In this document: positions 18,861 through 30,278 of the stretch, one piece after another
Numbering within the stretch: the stretch's first letter is position 1
Layout of the letters: each line of letters opens with the position of its first letter
NCBI GenBank assembly: GCA_028753945.1
Contig: JAPNXP010000001.1
Location: 1,726,501 to 1,790,500, forward strand
Origin: Hexactinellida sp. DTS-2022
Taxonomy: Eukaryota > Porifera > Hexactinellida
Length of the DNA stretch: 64,000 bases
Direction: 5' to 3'
Position numbers and translations under genes: made by a program
Notes under the pieces: generated by a model
What the model was told of the DNA's origin: nothing
What the model saw: the letters and a program-made list of their open reading frames with translations, nothing else
The model's database searches: none

Positions 18861-19773
18861 AGCTAGCCGCTAACAGATCTCCACATAATTAGTGACAATG
18901 GCAATTCACCATGTAGAAGTAAAATGTCATTGTTTAGGCCTGGCACATTCATTTACACAAAAGATTGTAGGTATTGTTAAGAAGGTGTGGGCAATTGTCC
19001 ATCTAACAATAGGAATTTACTTTGGCCATCTAGAAATCAACCACGAGCACAAATCAGTGTATGAGTCCGAACGGCTATTCTAAATACTGAGATTATGAGT
19101 GTAATCTCAGTATTTAGGATAGTCGTTCGTTTCCTCTGTGGACTTCTAACTGGCGGGGTGAAGCTTAGCTAACTATTCTGTATGAAAATTGAATCCTGAC
19201 ACAATTATAAATATAGTACCAAGTTTCACCAATTTGGAATCGATTATTAGGCCAACAGGTTGGTTTGACTCTACAATAAATATTTTGAATAATCATTCTG
19301 TTCGAGAGAAATCTCCCCCTAGCCCACAAACAAATCCTCCCCTCTTCTGTTTCGCTATATCTCAATGAGAAAGCACTATCAGTGACTCCTAACGAGTTGA
19401 ATTGCTTCATACTTCAACTAGTCCAGCCATAGCATTCTATACGAACTCTTCTACAAAGCCTTCACTCGAATCACCAGTTCACATCTCTAATGAGGGAAAT
19501 AAATAAAATTACTTTTGGGTTTAGTGATCCGCAAGCCATAACTCATCCAGGATCAGTTATAGTTGCAGTAACTGATCCCATCTTGCATACTAGATCCGTC
19601 TACTAATTATAAAATAATAGCAAAAAGGAATAGTTATAGTCTCAATAACTCATCCGGCCCTGATCTGATATAAGGAATTTATCCCACTCGGGTTCATCGA
19701 TGATCCCTTATATTCAGGAGCGGGAGAAGCTCCTTTTGGAGTATGATTTTAGGAAACCTTGAAATAGGAGCGC
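18861..19773. other. Intergenic DNA next to the NACHT relic
   Basis: No intact gene. The sequence just after the relic may hold further, unreadable NLR-derived DNA. A short hairpin lies at about 19085-19120 (ACTGAGATTATGAGTG against GTAATCTCAGT). Confidence 0.4.
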
Positions 19774-19781
19774 GTAAATTT

Positions 19782-20166
19782 CAGGGCTTTTCATGAGACA
19801 CTAAGTCATCTGACTCGAGTAACCGAGCCACTTGACTCGAGTAACTGAGTATGAATTAACTCGAAGATTCGTGGTGAATCGAGAGTCATCAGATCAATTA
19901 GATAATATCTTCTGAGATTCATGGGTTTTTCTAATTCTGATTACCATCAGATTAGTAAAATAATATAATATACACTATAATACAGGTCTATACTATATTT
20001 CCAATTGCTTATTCTTACCAATACGTACACATCGATGACTCGATAATTCGAGTCACCGAGTCAATTGACTCGTAATAAAATTCGGTGACTCGAGTAACCG
20101 AGTCTGACTCGATGACTCGTGGTGCGCGAGTCATTGAGTCAATCAAATGACTCGTGAAAAGCCCTG
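19782..20166. mobile_element. hAT-type MITE with exact 8-bp TSD
   Basis: Ends CAGGGCTTTTCATGAG and CTCGTGAAAAGCCCTG, flanked by GTAAATTT at 19774-19781 and 20167-20174. The interior is built from repeats of GACTCGAGTAACCGAGT in both orientations, making a dense set of potential hairpins. Confidence 0.8.
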
Positions 20167-20274
20167 GTAAATTTGGAATTTTCTCCTATACCGTAACATT
20201 AATTTGTGATTTAGGCGTATGCAAATTGGATCAGACCAGGATTAGGAGCGTATTTACAAATGACTGTATAATAT

Positions 20275-20356
20275 AGTGGATGCCGGTTATAAGCACATCG
20301 TCGGGAACTGCACTTAATGTGCTTATAACCGGTGTGCTTATACCCGACATCTACTG
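20275..20356. mobile_element. Short pogo/mariner-like MITE
   Basis: 82 bp, nearly all palindromic: GGATGCCGGTTATAAGCAC against GTGCTTATACCCGACATC. It has TA flanks and is related to 12323-12495. Confidence 0.6.
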
Positions 20357-20380
20357 TACACTGAATAAATACAAACATCA

Positions 20381-20942
20381 CTGTCACTGTAAAATTGGTC
20401 CCCGAAAAAATTGGTCCGGGGGATCAAAATTCCATGGAAAACTGGTCGTAGCCTGAAATTTTTGGTCCACCATGGAACAATATTCCCTGAAATTTTGGTC
20501 CAGGGGACCAATTTCCCCCAAAAATTGGTCCGGGGGACCAAAATTCCATTGAAAAATGGTCCTAGGACCAGTTTTCCATGGAATTTTGGTCCCGGTGTAA
20601 ACGTATTTTGGGGCCCCTGGGCTATAAAACACTAGCGATATGGGGACGGGGCAGGGCAGGATTTACCCTTGAGTGGCCTGAAGGCTGAACCACACAAGTG
20701 GCCCGAACATGATAGACATTGGTCGGTAGTGGTCCTGTAGTTGCCCATTGGTCCTGTAGTGTCCTGTCATTTGTCCTGTAGTGGCCCGAAGGCTATAGCC
20801 TACTTAGCCTAATGGTAAATCCGGCCCTGGGACGGGGGTCCCTAAAACGCTAGGGCTTTAGGGACGGGGACCCAAAACGCTGGGCGTCCCCAAAGCGCGC
20901 TTACACCGGAACAATTTTTCGGGGCCAATTTTCCAGTGACAG
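20381..20942. mobile_element. TIR element with GGTCC minisatellite, containing two nested insertions
   Basis: Inverted ends CTGTCACTGTAAAATTGG and, at the right, CCAATTTTCCAGTGACAG, continuing with CCCCGAAAAA against TTTTTCGGGG. The left part (20395-20590) is an array of GGTCCGGGGGACCAAAATTC-like units. Inside it lies a second inverted pair, CCGGTGTAAACG (20592) against CGCGCTTACACCGG (20909), and inside that a hAT MITE (20652-20829). No target duplication of the outer element was recognised. Confidence 0.55.
20652..20829. mobile_element. hAT-type MITE nested in another element, exact 8-bp TSD
   Basis: Starts CAGGGCAGGATTTACC and ends GGTAAATCCGGCCCTG, flanked by GGACGGGG at 20644-20651 and 20830-20837. 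Taking it out leaves a continuous GGGGACGGGGTCCCTAAAAC, a phrase seen in other copies of the host element, which supports the insertion order. Confidence 0.78.
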
Positions 20943-21392
20943 GCTTATTAATAAAAATGTTTGGTCCCAATATGGCGAAAAATCGTCTAGGCTACTATTC
21001 TAGTAAATACGGTAATTAAATTAACACAAACCTAGAGGGACCAATTTTACACAGAAGGACCAAATTTCCATGAAAATTTTGGTCCCCCCAGACCAATTTT
21101 CCAAGGGGACCAAAATTTCCGTGACAATCGCAACTACGGTATTGAAGACCGAGGTTTAGATTTTCGAGCCCTCTAGAAATGTGTCCAGGGAAGTGAGCTA
21201 ATTAATGTCCAGGGAATTCTTGGCATACGCCCATGTATCTGCCAGGATTAAGTTAGCAGGTATAATTATAGAAATCATTTTGCTCTTTTTAATGGAAATT
21301 AGTTACTGTTCTATAGATGGTGCTAGAGGAATAATCGCATCAATTTTCTTTCTTCACTGTATGGGCAGGGCATTAATTGTAGTATAGGTACG

Positions 21393-21826
21393 GCAGTGGT
21401 GTTTTGCCAAAAAAAGAAGTGGGAGGGGGGCGCTCCCTTTTCAAATTTAGCATTTTCTTATAAAATATAGGTGAAAACGGCCCCCAATAATGAAGTGGGG
21501 GGCCATGTACATGCTATAGGTTCATGCCAAAGCCATAATCTAGGAGCATTGTTCATGATCTGTTAACACTGCTCAAATTTCACAAATATAGTATATAGGA
21601 TGATAGGAAATTTAGAAATTTTCAAAAAATCATCGTAAATCTGTTATAATAGATCCATAGTGAACTATAATGATATTAAATGAGGGCAAGTTAAAATGGC
21701 GACAAAATGAAGTTAAAATGGCGATTAACTTGATGTTACATTCTATAGATAGCTGATAGGAAGGAGCGACCCCCTAGCGAAATAAGTGGGGGGGCGGGGG
21801 CCCCCGAGCCCCCCAAAACATCACTG
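21393..21826. mobile_element. hAT-type MITE with 8-bp TSD
   Basis: Ends CAGTGGTGTTTTG and CAAAACATCACTG, with TAGGTACG at 21385-21392 and 21827-21834 (one extra G at the left junction). G-rich and C-rich subterminal runs resemble those of the element at 4384-4890. It is non-coding. Confidence 0.7.
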
Positions 21827-21947
21827 TAGGTACGTGTATTTCTCTGTACAATGGATTAAAGAAATTTGTTAAATTTAAACTAAGTTAGCTGTGTTGTATA
21901 ATGTGCTTGGGCGATCTATATATATTTTGGAGCAATTTTATTATGAG

Positions 21948-22109
21948 TTTACTTATCCACCGATCATCGGTAGCACTGATCATCGGCGTTTGTATTAAAA
22001 AACCTGGCTAGATTCTACCGATGGAGTTTTTTATGTTTATAAAAAACTCCATCGGTAGAATCTAGCCAGGTTATTTAATACAAACGCCGATGATCGGTGG
22101 ATAAGTAAA
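21948..22109. repeat. Hairpin-forming inverted repeat
   Basis: TTTACTTATCCACCGATCAT pairs with its reverse complement at the right end, and AACTCCATCGGTAGAATC pairs around a 10-bp loop. The left arm has an extra 16-bp duplication. It ends 72 bp before the gypsy element's target duplication. Confidence 0.7.
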
Positions 22110-22184
22110 TTCTTTTATTATAGTCTATATTGATAGTAATTCAGATAAATTCTATTTTTCTAGATAAACTACTAACATACTTAG

Positions 22185-22380
22185 TGTTATGTCCCAATTA
22201 GGATAACCAGTAGAGAATATACAAGTAGAGGATAATGAAATATCAACTTTAAGAGTGAACAATAGGTGAATAAATAAAGACTAAACTAAAAGAGTATATG
22301 GTTAATCTTACTTAGTATAGTTCTAACGAAGTGCCTATTCGGTAGTAATCGACTAGGGAGGTAATAATCACTTCACAACA
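22185..22380 (-). repeat. 3' LTR of the gypsy element
   Basis: 196-bp terminal repeat, nearly identical to 26680-26876. Confidence 0.9.
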
Positions 22381-25300
22381 TCACCCCCTCCTCTACAAAC
22401 TCTCGTCGTCAAAACTGTCATCAGAGAGGTCATCTAGCCATTCTGATTCGATCAGTTTCCTGGATGGCTTCCTTGTCCTGTTTGATGTGCGAGGTCCTAC
22501 GTCTGATACGATTTCTTCGAACTCTGGGTTCTGTACCGGGACGGTTGTGTACTCTTCCTCGCTAAGATCGTCTTCTGAACCGTATCCTTCCGGTAGGTCA
22601 ATGTCTGCAGGTTTGGTCCTGTAGCAATTAGGGAAGTAGAGTTTTGGAAGGTAATGTTTGCATCTATTTAGATGTATCCACTTTTCTAGGGACCTTTCCT
22701 TCCCTATTCTTTGTTTGATCAAAACATTAGGTCCTTTTCTATGTATTACTACATACGGCCCGTCAAACTTTTGGTCGAGACTACTCTTTCTATTCTGGTT
22801 CTTCAGTAGTACTAAATCTCCAATACCTATCTTGGAATCGACTTTTCCCTTATCGAAGTAATTTTTCATAGTGGCCCTAGATTGGGCAAGATTTTCTCCC
22901 ACTTCGTCGTTGATCATATCTTCCATGAGTTCCAATTCCGTTACCCAATCGAGTATAGAATCATATCCCTCTCGAGTACTAGTTTCCAAAAAGGCGGTCG
23001 ACAAAGGTTTGGGATCGATTCCATACATAACCCTGTAGGGTGTAAAACCTGTACTCATATTAGGTATAGAGTTCATTATGTAACTCACTTCGGGGAGGAT
23101 GGTCGGCCAACTATCTTTCGCCACCTGTCTCTCCTCAAGCATACACCGCATGATCTGTTTTATTGCCTGAATACCACGTTCGCTTTGGCCGTCCCCTTCT
23201 GGATGGTAAGGCGAACTTCTTTTCTTCTTAATTCCGTGCATTGCTAGGGCGGTCCTTATTTCGCTCCCGTCCACGTTAGGCCCCTGATCACTAAGTATGT
23301 AGTTTGGAGGACCATGTCTATAAACCCAACCATCGAGTATTCCTCTCACGATAGTGGACGACTCTTGGTCTACCATGGGATACAATTCTACGAATTTGGA
23401 AAACAGGTCCACCATGAGTAAAAAATAACGGTGGTTGGATGATGCCCACGGTAAAGTGGCCACGTCGAAGGCAATCATCTCTCGAGGCCTCTTGGAAACA
23501 TTAATTGGGATAAGTTTTTCTTTCGGGTTGCTGTTGGGTTTATTTTTGTGACATATGAGACACCCCCTGCAATATTCATCAATATCAGAATCCATTCGCT
23601 TCCAGAAGAATCGGGTTCTGACAAGGCGTGTCGTCTTGTCGACACCTGGGTGACCCATACTGTGCACTATCGAGATTGCTTCTTGTCTCATAACCCTTGG
23701 TATAACGACTTTACTTCCTCTGCACAGTAATCCTTCCCTCAAGGTCATTCCAACTTGGTTCTTGAATTGGCCCTGAGTGACTTGGTTCGTTTCCCGGAGT
23801 TGACTAATCGCCGAAGATACAAGAGCATCTTCCTCTTGGCATCTCTTCATTTTGTTGTGCCAATTAGGATCATAGCTAATCTGGTAAATGTGTCTTTCGA
23901 AATGTTCTTCCTCGTCGTTCACTTCCCAATCGATATCGGTACTAATCCTGGAAAGGAAATCAGCCGGCCCATTCTCGACACCCTTTACGTATTTGATCTC
24001 GTAAGCGAGGATCTCCAGTTCCTGTATCCATCTCGCGAACTTCCCCCGCGGGTCCTTTTGTCGTCGTAGCCACACGAGAGGGTTATGGTCAGAAAGGAAC
24101 TGAATGCTAGGAGCTGCTTGTAAATACTTTCTGAATTTTCTACTGGCTGCAATTACCGCCCAGCACTCCAGTTCTCCTGCTGAGTACTTCTTTTGAGCTG
24201 GGGTTAGCCCTGATGAAAAGTATGCGATTGGTTTCAATCGCCCGTCTGTCCCCTCTTGGGATAATACGCCTCCAACGGCTATTGCAGAAGCGTCTACTTG
24301 TAATGTAAACTCAGAGTTCCAATCTGGGAACGCTAGCATTACCGGTGGCTTAATTAGCTTGTTTTTGAGGCTGTTGAAAGCGGTCTCAGCGGTTTCGTTC
24401 CAGATCCATTCTGCTGAATCACGTGTCAATATATATAATGGTTCTGCGATATCGGCGAATCCCTGGACATGCTCTCGGTAATAATTAACTAATCCCAGGA
24501 ACCTTAATAACTCTTTCTTTGACCTTGGTCTCTCGGCTGTCTTGATCTTCTCTACGAGCCTTGGGGTGGGGTGGTGACCATCTGCTGTGATCATATGGCC
24601 GACGAATTCCCCTTCGGGATACCCGAAAGAGCATTTATCCCGCCTGAGTTGGACGTTCGCCTTACTCAATGCCTCCAAAGTGGATTTAAGGTCTGCAATG
24701 TGAGTGTCAAATTCTGATGAATGCACGCAAATATCGTCAACGTATGGGTCTGCGTGGATTACGGGTCTCAAAGTCTCGTCCATTAATCGCTGGTAGGTTG
24801 AACCACTATTTACTAACCCGAAAGGCATCCTATTAAATTCGTAAAGGCCCTTTGGGGTCGTAAACGCTGTCTTGAATTTATCTTCCTCCGATATTTCTAT
24901 TGCCCAATATGCCGAAGCTCCGTCCAAAAATGAAAAGTATGTATCACCAAACATCCGATCTAGAATATCTTTCGGATGGGGCATGGGATAAGAGTCGGTG
25001 CGCGTAACCTTGTTTAGTTCGCGAAAGTCAACGCAAAACCTTCTGTTACCATCACGCTTGGACACCAATAAGACTCTGCTCGCCCAAGGTGAGTTTGAAG
25101 GTCGACAAATCCCGTTAGATATCATATCCGTAACCTGACTCATAATTTCTTTTTCGACCGCCGGCGCCACTGGGTAAATTCTCTGCTTAATAGGTTGTGC
25201 ATCCCCTGTGTCAATCTTGTGTTTTACTCCCTTGGCGATACTCGGGCATTTTGGGTTGTCAGCGAAGACGCCGGATAACTCTCTAAGCATAGTTGTCAAT

Positions 25301-26664
25301 TTGTACTTTTGTTGGTTAGATAGGCCTGGGTTAATGTTAAAGCCTGGTCCGGTACAATTATTTTCTCCTGCAACTGTACTGCTCGAGCTATTACAATCTT
25401 GGTAAGTTGGGAGAAACGATTCTGCCAAATAACCATCAAGTACGCCTATGCGTACTTGATGGTTTAGCCAGTCGAATTCCAAAGCCCCGAACTTAGAGAG
25501 TAAGTCTCTCCCTAAAATGCAAGTGTTTTGGACTCCGTTCAATACTTCGAAAGAGTGTTGCACGGTTTGATCGTTTCCGAGGTCTAATAGAACCTCTAAT
25601 CTCCCGACAACGTTTATCGGTTCTTGAGCTAAACCGAATATCTTGCTTGTAATGTTGCGCATGCGTGTTTTAAGTCCCAGATTTCGAACGGTTTGCAAAT
25701 CTACGACTGAAGGACCGGCGCCGCTATCGAGTAACGCTGATACAGGTTCGCCATCTAACTTCACGGGTAAGACCACAGCCAGGCAGTCGAGTGACTGAGG
25801 TTGACCAACACAAAATACTTTTCGATTGTCTTCTGAAGGTTTCTTCGTGGAACAGTCCTTCAAAATGTGACCTTTCTGCCCACAGGAGGGGCACCTCTTT
25901 TCAGGACAGAATCTCCACGCGTGTCTATCCCCGCAAATATAGCATCCGCTGCCGCTTGCACGCCTCGATCTGCCTGTCTGCTTGGACCTCCAATTATTGG
26001 GCTGTCCCTTCAAGTAAGCGACTTGGTTTGCCGGTTCTAGACTATCGTCATTCCCTGCATCGTTTTGCTCTATAACTGCTACTTTCGTGATTGATTCAAA
26101 GTTGCGGTTTCCTTTATTTAGAGCATAGCCTTTCTCTGTTAGTTCAGCTTTAACTGACCGGATGAGTTTATGAGCGTCTGCGTGTTCTAGACTGTCGTTT
26201 ATTCCGACTACCTCCGCTTTAATTCTCGTTTGGACATCTCTTGGTACTTGCGCGGCCAATAAGGAAGCGACGTGTTTCAACCCTAATTTGGCGTAGGTAG
26301 CCTTTCGTTTCAGGAGGAAGAAATATTCCCCTATGTCTTGGCCAGGTTGCCAATGTAATCGACTGACTTCCTGCATGGCTATGAACGTGTCCATCGGGGG
26401 GTCTAGTACCCCTGCTAGGTTGCTGAGTGCCTCTTCCAGACTGTTCGCAGACTTCACGATATCTCTCACTGCTTCGCGGTCAGCAATGTCTCTATTAACA
26501 TAAGCTGGTAATAATTGAATTGCTCTTTTCTCCCCATCCTCTGCCGCAATCATATGTTGAGTGCTTGCCTCGAAAAGGTGCCGCCAATCCTCGATTCGGT
26601 CGCCTTTCTGTAGAGGGGGTACTGTGATCGGAGCGGTAGCCATTCACGATTAGTTCCGATTTAA

Positions 26665-26678
26665 TAAAGTTGATATTT
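26665..26678 (-). promoter_or_regulatory. Probable self-priming primer-binding site
   Basis: On the element's sense strand AAATATCAACTTTA begins one base after the 5' LTR and is perfectly complementary over 14 nt to TAAAGTTGATATTT within the LTR. I found no match to a common tRNA 3' end there. The arrangement resembles the self-priming used by Tf1-type gypsy elements. Confidence 0.6.
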
Positions 26679-26679
26679 G

Positions 26680-26876
26680 TGTTATGTCCCAATTAGGATA
26701 ACCAGTAGAGAATATACAAGTAGAGGATAATGAAATATCAACTTTAAGAGTGAACAATAGGTGAATAAATAAAGACTAAACTAAAAGAGTATATGGTTAA
26801 TCTTACTTAGTATAGTTCTAACGATTGTGCCTATTCGGTAGTAATCGACTAGGGAGGTAATAATCACTTCACAACA
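26680..26876 (-). repeat. 5' LTR of the gypsy element
   Basis: 197-bp terminal repeat. It contains AAATATCAACTTTA (26733-26746, plus strand), whose reverse complement occurs at 26665-26678, immediately inside the element. Confidence 0.9.
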
Positions 26877-27627
26877 TTAGTATACCTTATTATGGACATA
26901 CCTAATTTCCGGAACGGGACGGTATGGAACGGTACCATTCCGGAAAATAATAGTACCTAAATTACGGAACGGTACCATTCCGGGAAATTTATGTACCTAA
27001 ATTACGGAACGGGATAGACCCCCAAGTTATTGGTTAATTTGTTTATTATAGACTATAACAACATTTGGTTTTGTATTCTGATATACTATTTTGTACTAAA
27101 TGTGCTAAATTATCAAGATAAAATGAAACAAACCGGTGTAAGGGCGTTTAGGGACCCAGGGCCCGAATAGCTAACCTATTGTGTTCTAGGGGTGCCCTAA
27201 ATCGCTAGCGATTTAGGGGCCCCGAGTTTTGCATAGATTGAATATATTGTTATAGGTTTAATTAATCAATCTTTAGTTGATCTATCCCAGCTCAAGTACC
27301 TAAATTAACAATTTAAATACTGGAACCCTAACTACAAATAAATTACAGGAGTTGTATTAGTTGGACTTTCAATTAGGTAGTAACTCAGATTTCATCAGTA
27401 TGTAATGTGTACGTGCGTGAGAATATTTGGTGATGGTGGTGCTCTACACCACCTTGTCTACAGTCTACACGTCCGACACGTGTCATTTATACATACTTAG
27501 TGTTTAGGGACTTACATACGTTTTTAATTAATGATAACTCTCGTGTAAAATGCACATTGTATCACTGCCGTCCTTCCTGAGTGCGACACTTAGTTAGTAT
27601 GACTAATAGTATTGTAATATTTTAAGG

Positions 27628-27768
27628 AGTCCTCTGCGCGGGTCGTATACGGGTGCCGCCCCCGCCCCGCAAAATATTCAGATCCTTTGTTCCGCATGAA
27701 TCCGCGGGTTGCGGGTCCCGCGACCCGCATTAATTAATTAATTAATTAATTAACCCGCGCAGAGGTCT
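27628..27768. mobile_element. Small TIR element with CCTCTGCGCGGGT ends
   Basis: AGTCCTCTGCGCGGGTC and, inverted, AACCCGCGCAGAGGTCT, with a (TTAA)n run before the right end. It is GC-rich against its flanks and probably hAT-like; no exact target duplication was found. Confidence 0.5.
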
Positions 27769-28085
27769 AGTCTCTATCACTGGACTGGTCCCTACATTTA
27801 GCGATTTCGGACTAAGCTAAGCGGGCCCTAAAACGCTAATGATTTAGGGCCGGTGTAAGCGCGTTTTGGGTATCCAGCGATTTAGGGATCCCCGTCCCTA
27901 AAACGCTAGCGTTTTGTGATCGTGGGGTCCCTATATAGCTAGCGTTTTGTGATCGTGGGGTCCCTATATAGCTAGCGTTTTGTGGTCGTGAGGTCCCCAA
28001 ATCGCTAGTGATACAGGTACGCCAGTGTTTTGGGTATCCTCGTTTCTGTGCCCTAAAATTACTAGAGATTTAGGGAACTAAGTTT

Positions 28086-29911
28086 ATGGATGTGAAGTTA
28101 GCAGCAAGTCCAGCAGCAAAAAGTGAGCACGATGCATCTGGTTATAACTCCACTCTACCATAGGCTGTGGGGCTAAAATTAATACCACAGCTCTATCCCC
28201 GATGTAGGTTTATGAAATTTCAATTTTTAGTCTCTAACACCCAAAACCACTTGACAGTGACAGTGCAAAAATTACCCTTTTTCACTAGATAACCCACATC
28301 CAATTTGAGTGAGCACGATACACCTGGTTATAACTCCACTATACCATTGCTTGGCGGGCTGAAATTTATACCACAGCTTTATCCCCGATGTAGGTTTACG
28401 CTATTTCAATTTTTAGTCTCTAACATCCAAAACCACTTGACAGTGACAGTGCAAAAATTACCCTTTTTCACTGGATAATTATCCCACATCCAAATTGAGT
28501 GAGCACGATGCATCTGGTTATAGCTACACTATACCATTGCTTGGCGGGCTGAAATTTATACCACAGCTCTATCCCCGATGTAGGTTTACGCTATTTCAAT
28601 TTTTAGTCTCTAACATCCAAAACCACTTGACAGTGACAATGCAAAAATTACCCTTTTTCACTAGATAATTATCCCACATCCAAATTGAGTGAGCACGATG
28701 CATCTGGTTATAGCTACACTATACCATTGCTTGGCGGGCTGAAATTTATACCACAGCTTTATCCCCGATGTAGGTTTACGCTATTTCAATTTTTAGCCTC
28801 TAACATCCAAAACCACTTGACAGTGACAGTGCAAAAATTACCCTTTTTCACTGGATAATTATCCCACATCCAATTTGAGTGAGCACGATGCATCTGGTTA
28901 TAACTACACTATACCATTGCTTGGCGGGCTGAAATTTATACCACAGCTCTATCCCCGATGTAGGTTTACGCTATTTCAATTTTTAGTCTCTAACATCCAA
29001 AACCACTTGACAGTGACAGTGCAAAAATGACCCATTTTCACTAGATAATTATCCCACATCCAAATTGAGTGAGCACGATGCATCTGGTTATAACTCCACT
29101 ATACCATTGCTTGGCGGGCTGAAATTTATACCACAGCTTTATCCCCGATGTAGGTTTACGCTATTTCAATTTTTAGTCTCTAACATCCAAAACCACTTGA
29201 CAGTGACAGTGCAAAAATTACCCTTTTTCACTGGATAATTATCCCACATCCAAATTGAGTGAGCACGATGCATCTGGTTATAGCTACACTATACCATTGC
29301 TTGGCGGGCTGAAATTTATACCACAGCTCTATCCCCGATGTAGGTTTACGCTATTTCAATTTTTAGTCTCTAACATCCAAAACCACTTGACAGTGACAGT
29401 GCAAAAATGACCCATTTTCACTAGATAATTATCCCACATCCAAATTGAGTGAGCACGATGCATCTGGTTATAACTCCACTCTACTATAGGCTGGCGGGCT
29501 GAAATTGATGCCACAGCTCTATTCCCGATGTAGGTTTATACTATTTCAAAAAACATGTATCAATTTTCATCCCATAATGACTAATCATATTTACGAGTGT
29601 GAAGTTGGCGCAGTATTCAACTGAGCACAGATCAAATCCAAATTTGAGGCCCTTCCCACAGTTGGATTTGGCCAAAAATTACACCCCTTAAAGGGGAGAT
29701 ACGGACATTTTTGATTCTGGATAAAAATCTTATAATTTTTATTTTTTGTATTTATTTTAAAAATTATGTCTGAGCACTAAAAAAAATTATTTTTGACAAC
29801 AATTTTTCGAAAATGAAGTTAAAACTTTGCAAACTTTGCATACATGTTTGTGAGTAAGGGACGTTTCTTATTTCAAAATATTTCAAAAAAATATCAATAT
29901 TCCTATGAGAT
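28086..29911 (+). repeat. Left arm of the FB-like element (about 8 units of 190 bp)
   Basis: Tandem units to about 29560, then a single-copy segment to 29911 (ending AATATTCCTATGAGATA). Units are very alike, with a few site variants (ACTCCACT or GCTACACT; CACTAGAT or CACTGGAT) that alternate between units. Confidence 0.88.
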
Positions 29912-30278
29912 AGAGCTTGGCAAAGTTTAACATCTATTTACTTCAGATTATATATTTCTATATTGATCGAGTGAACAAGCACATGTGCTAAAGTATTCAT
30001 CTATTTGGTAATAATTCGATAATGATTTATTATAGTTTAGCGTTTCCAATTTGTCTTTGCCATAGTCAATTATATACAGCCTAGTTCTCGTATTTTCTGC
30101 TCAACATTTATACTGCATTCAAAACTCTAAATTATTATTATTTTTAAAAATACTATTTCATACAAAGACAACTGATGTATTAATAATACACAATACCTCA
30201 CAGACAATACCTAATACAGAATAACTTTTGTATGTAAGATGAGGGAGAGCAATGGCATATAATAAGTTAAGATATATT

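Larger units (their letters stand above)
22185..26876 (-). mobile_element. Ty3/gypsy LTR retrotransposon, apparently whole
   Basis: A 4.69-kb element on the minus strand flanked by a 4-bp direct repeat TTAG (22181-22184, 26877-26880). LTRs of 196-197 bp lie at 22185-22380 and 26680-26876, start TG and end CA in either sense, and are nearly identical, so the insertion is young. One long Gag-Pol frame covers 22393-26643. In order it carries a Gag part, two CCHC-like zinc knuckles (about 25850-25950), a retroviral-type aspartic protease (about 25700), reverse transcriptase (about 24500-25200), RNase H, and integrase with its HHCC zinc domain and catalytic core (about 22900-23650). A purine-rich tract lies just before the 3' LTR (minus strand, 22381-22393). 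The leader is very short, and the primer site appears self-complementary to the LTR. It looks whole. Confidence 0.92.

Noticed and set aside
22185-26876. Pao/BEL or Copia membership for the LTR element
   Set aside because: Integrase follows reverse transcriptase and RNase H in the frame, the Ty3/gypsy order (Copia has integrase first), and the reverse-transcriptase sequence looks gypsy-like.
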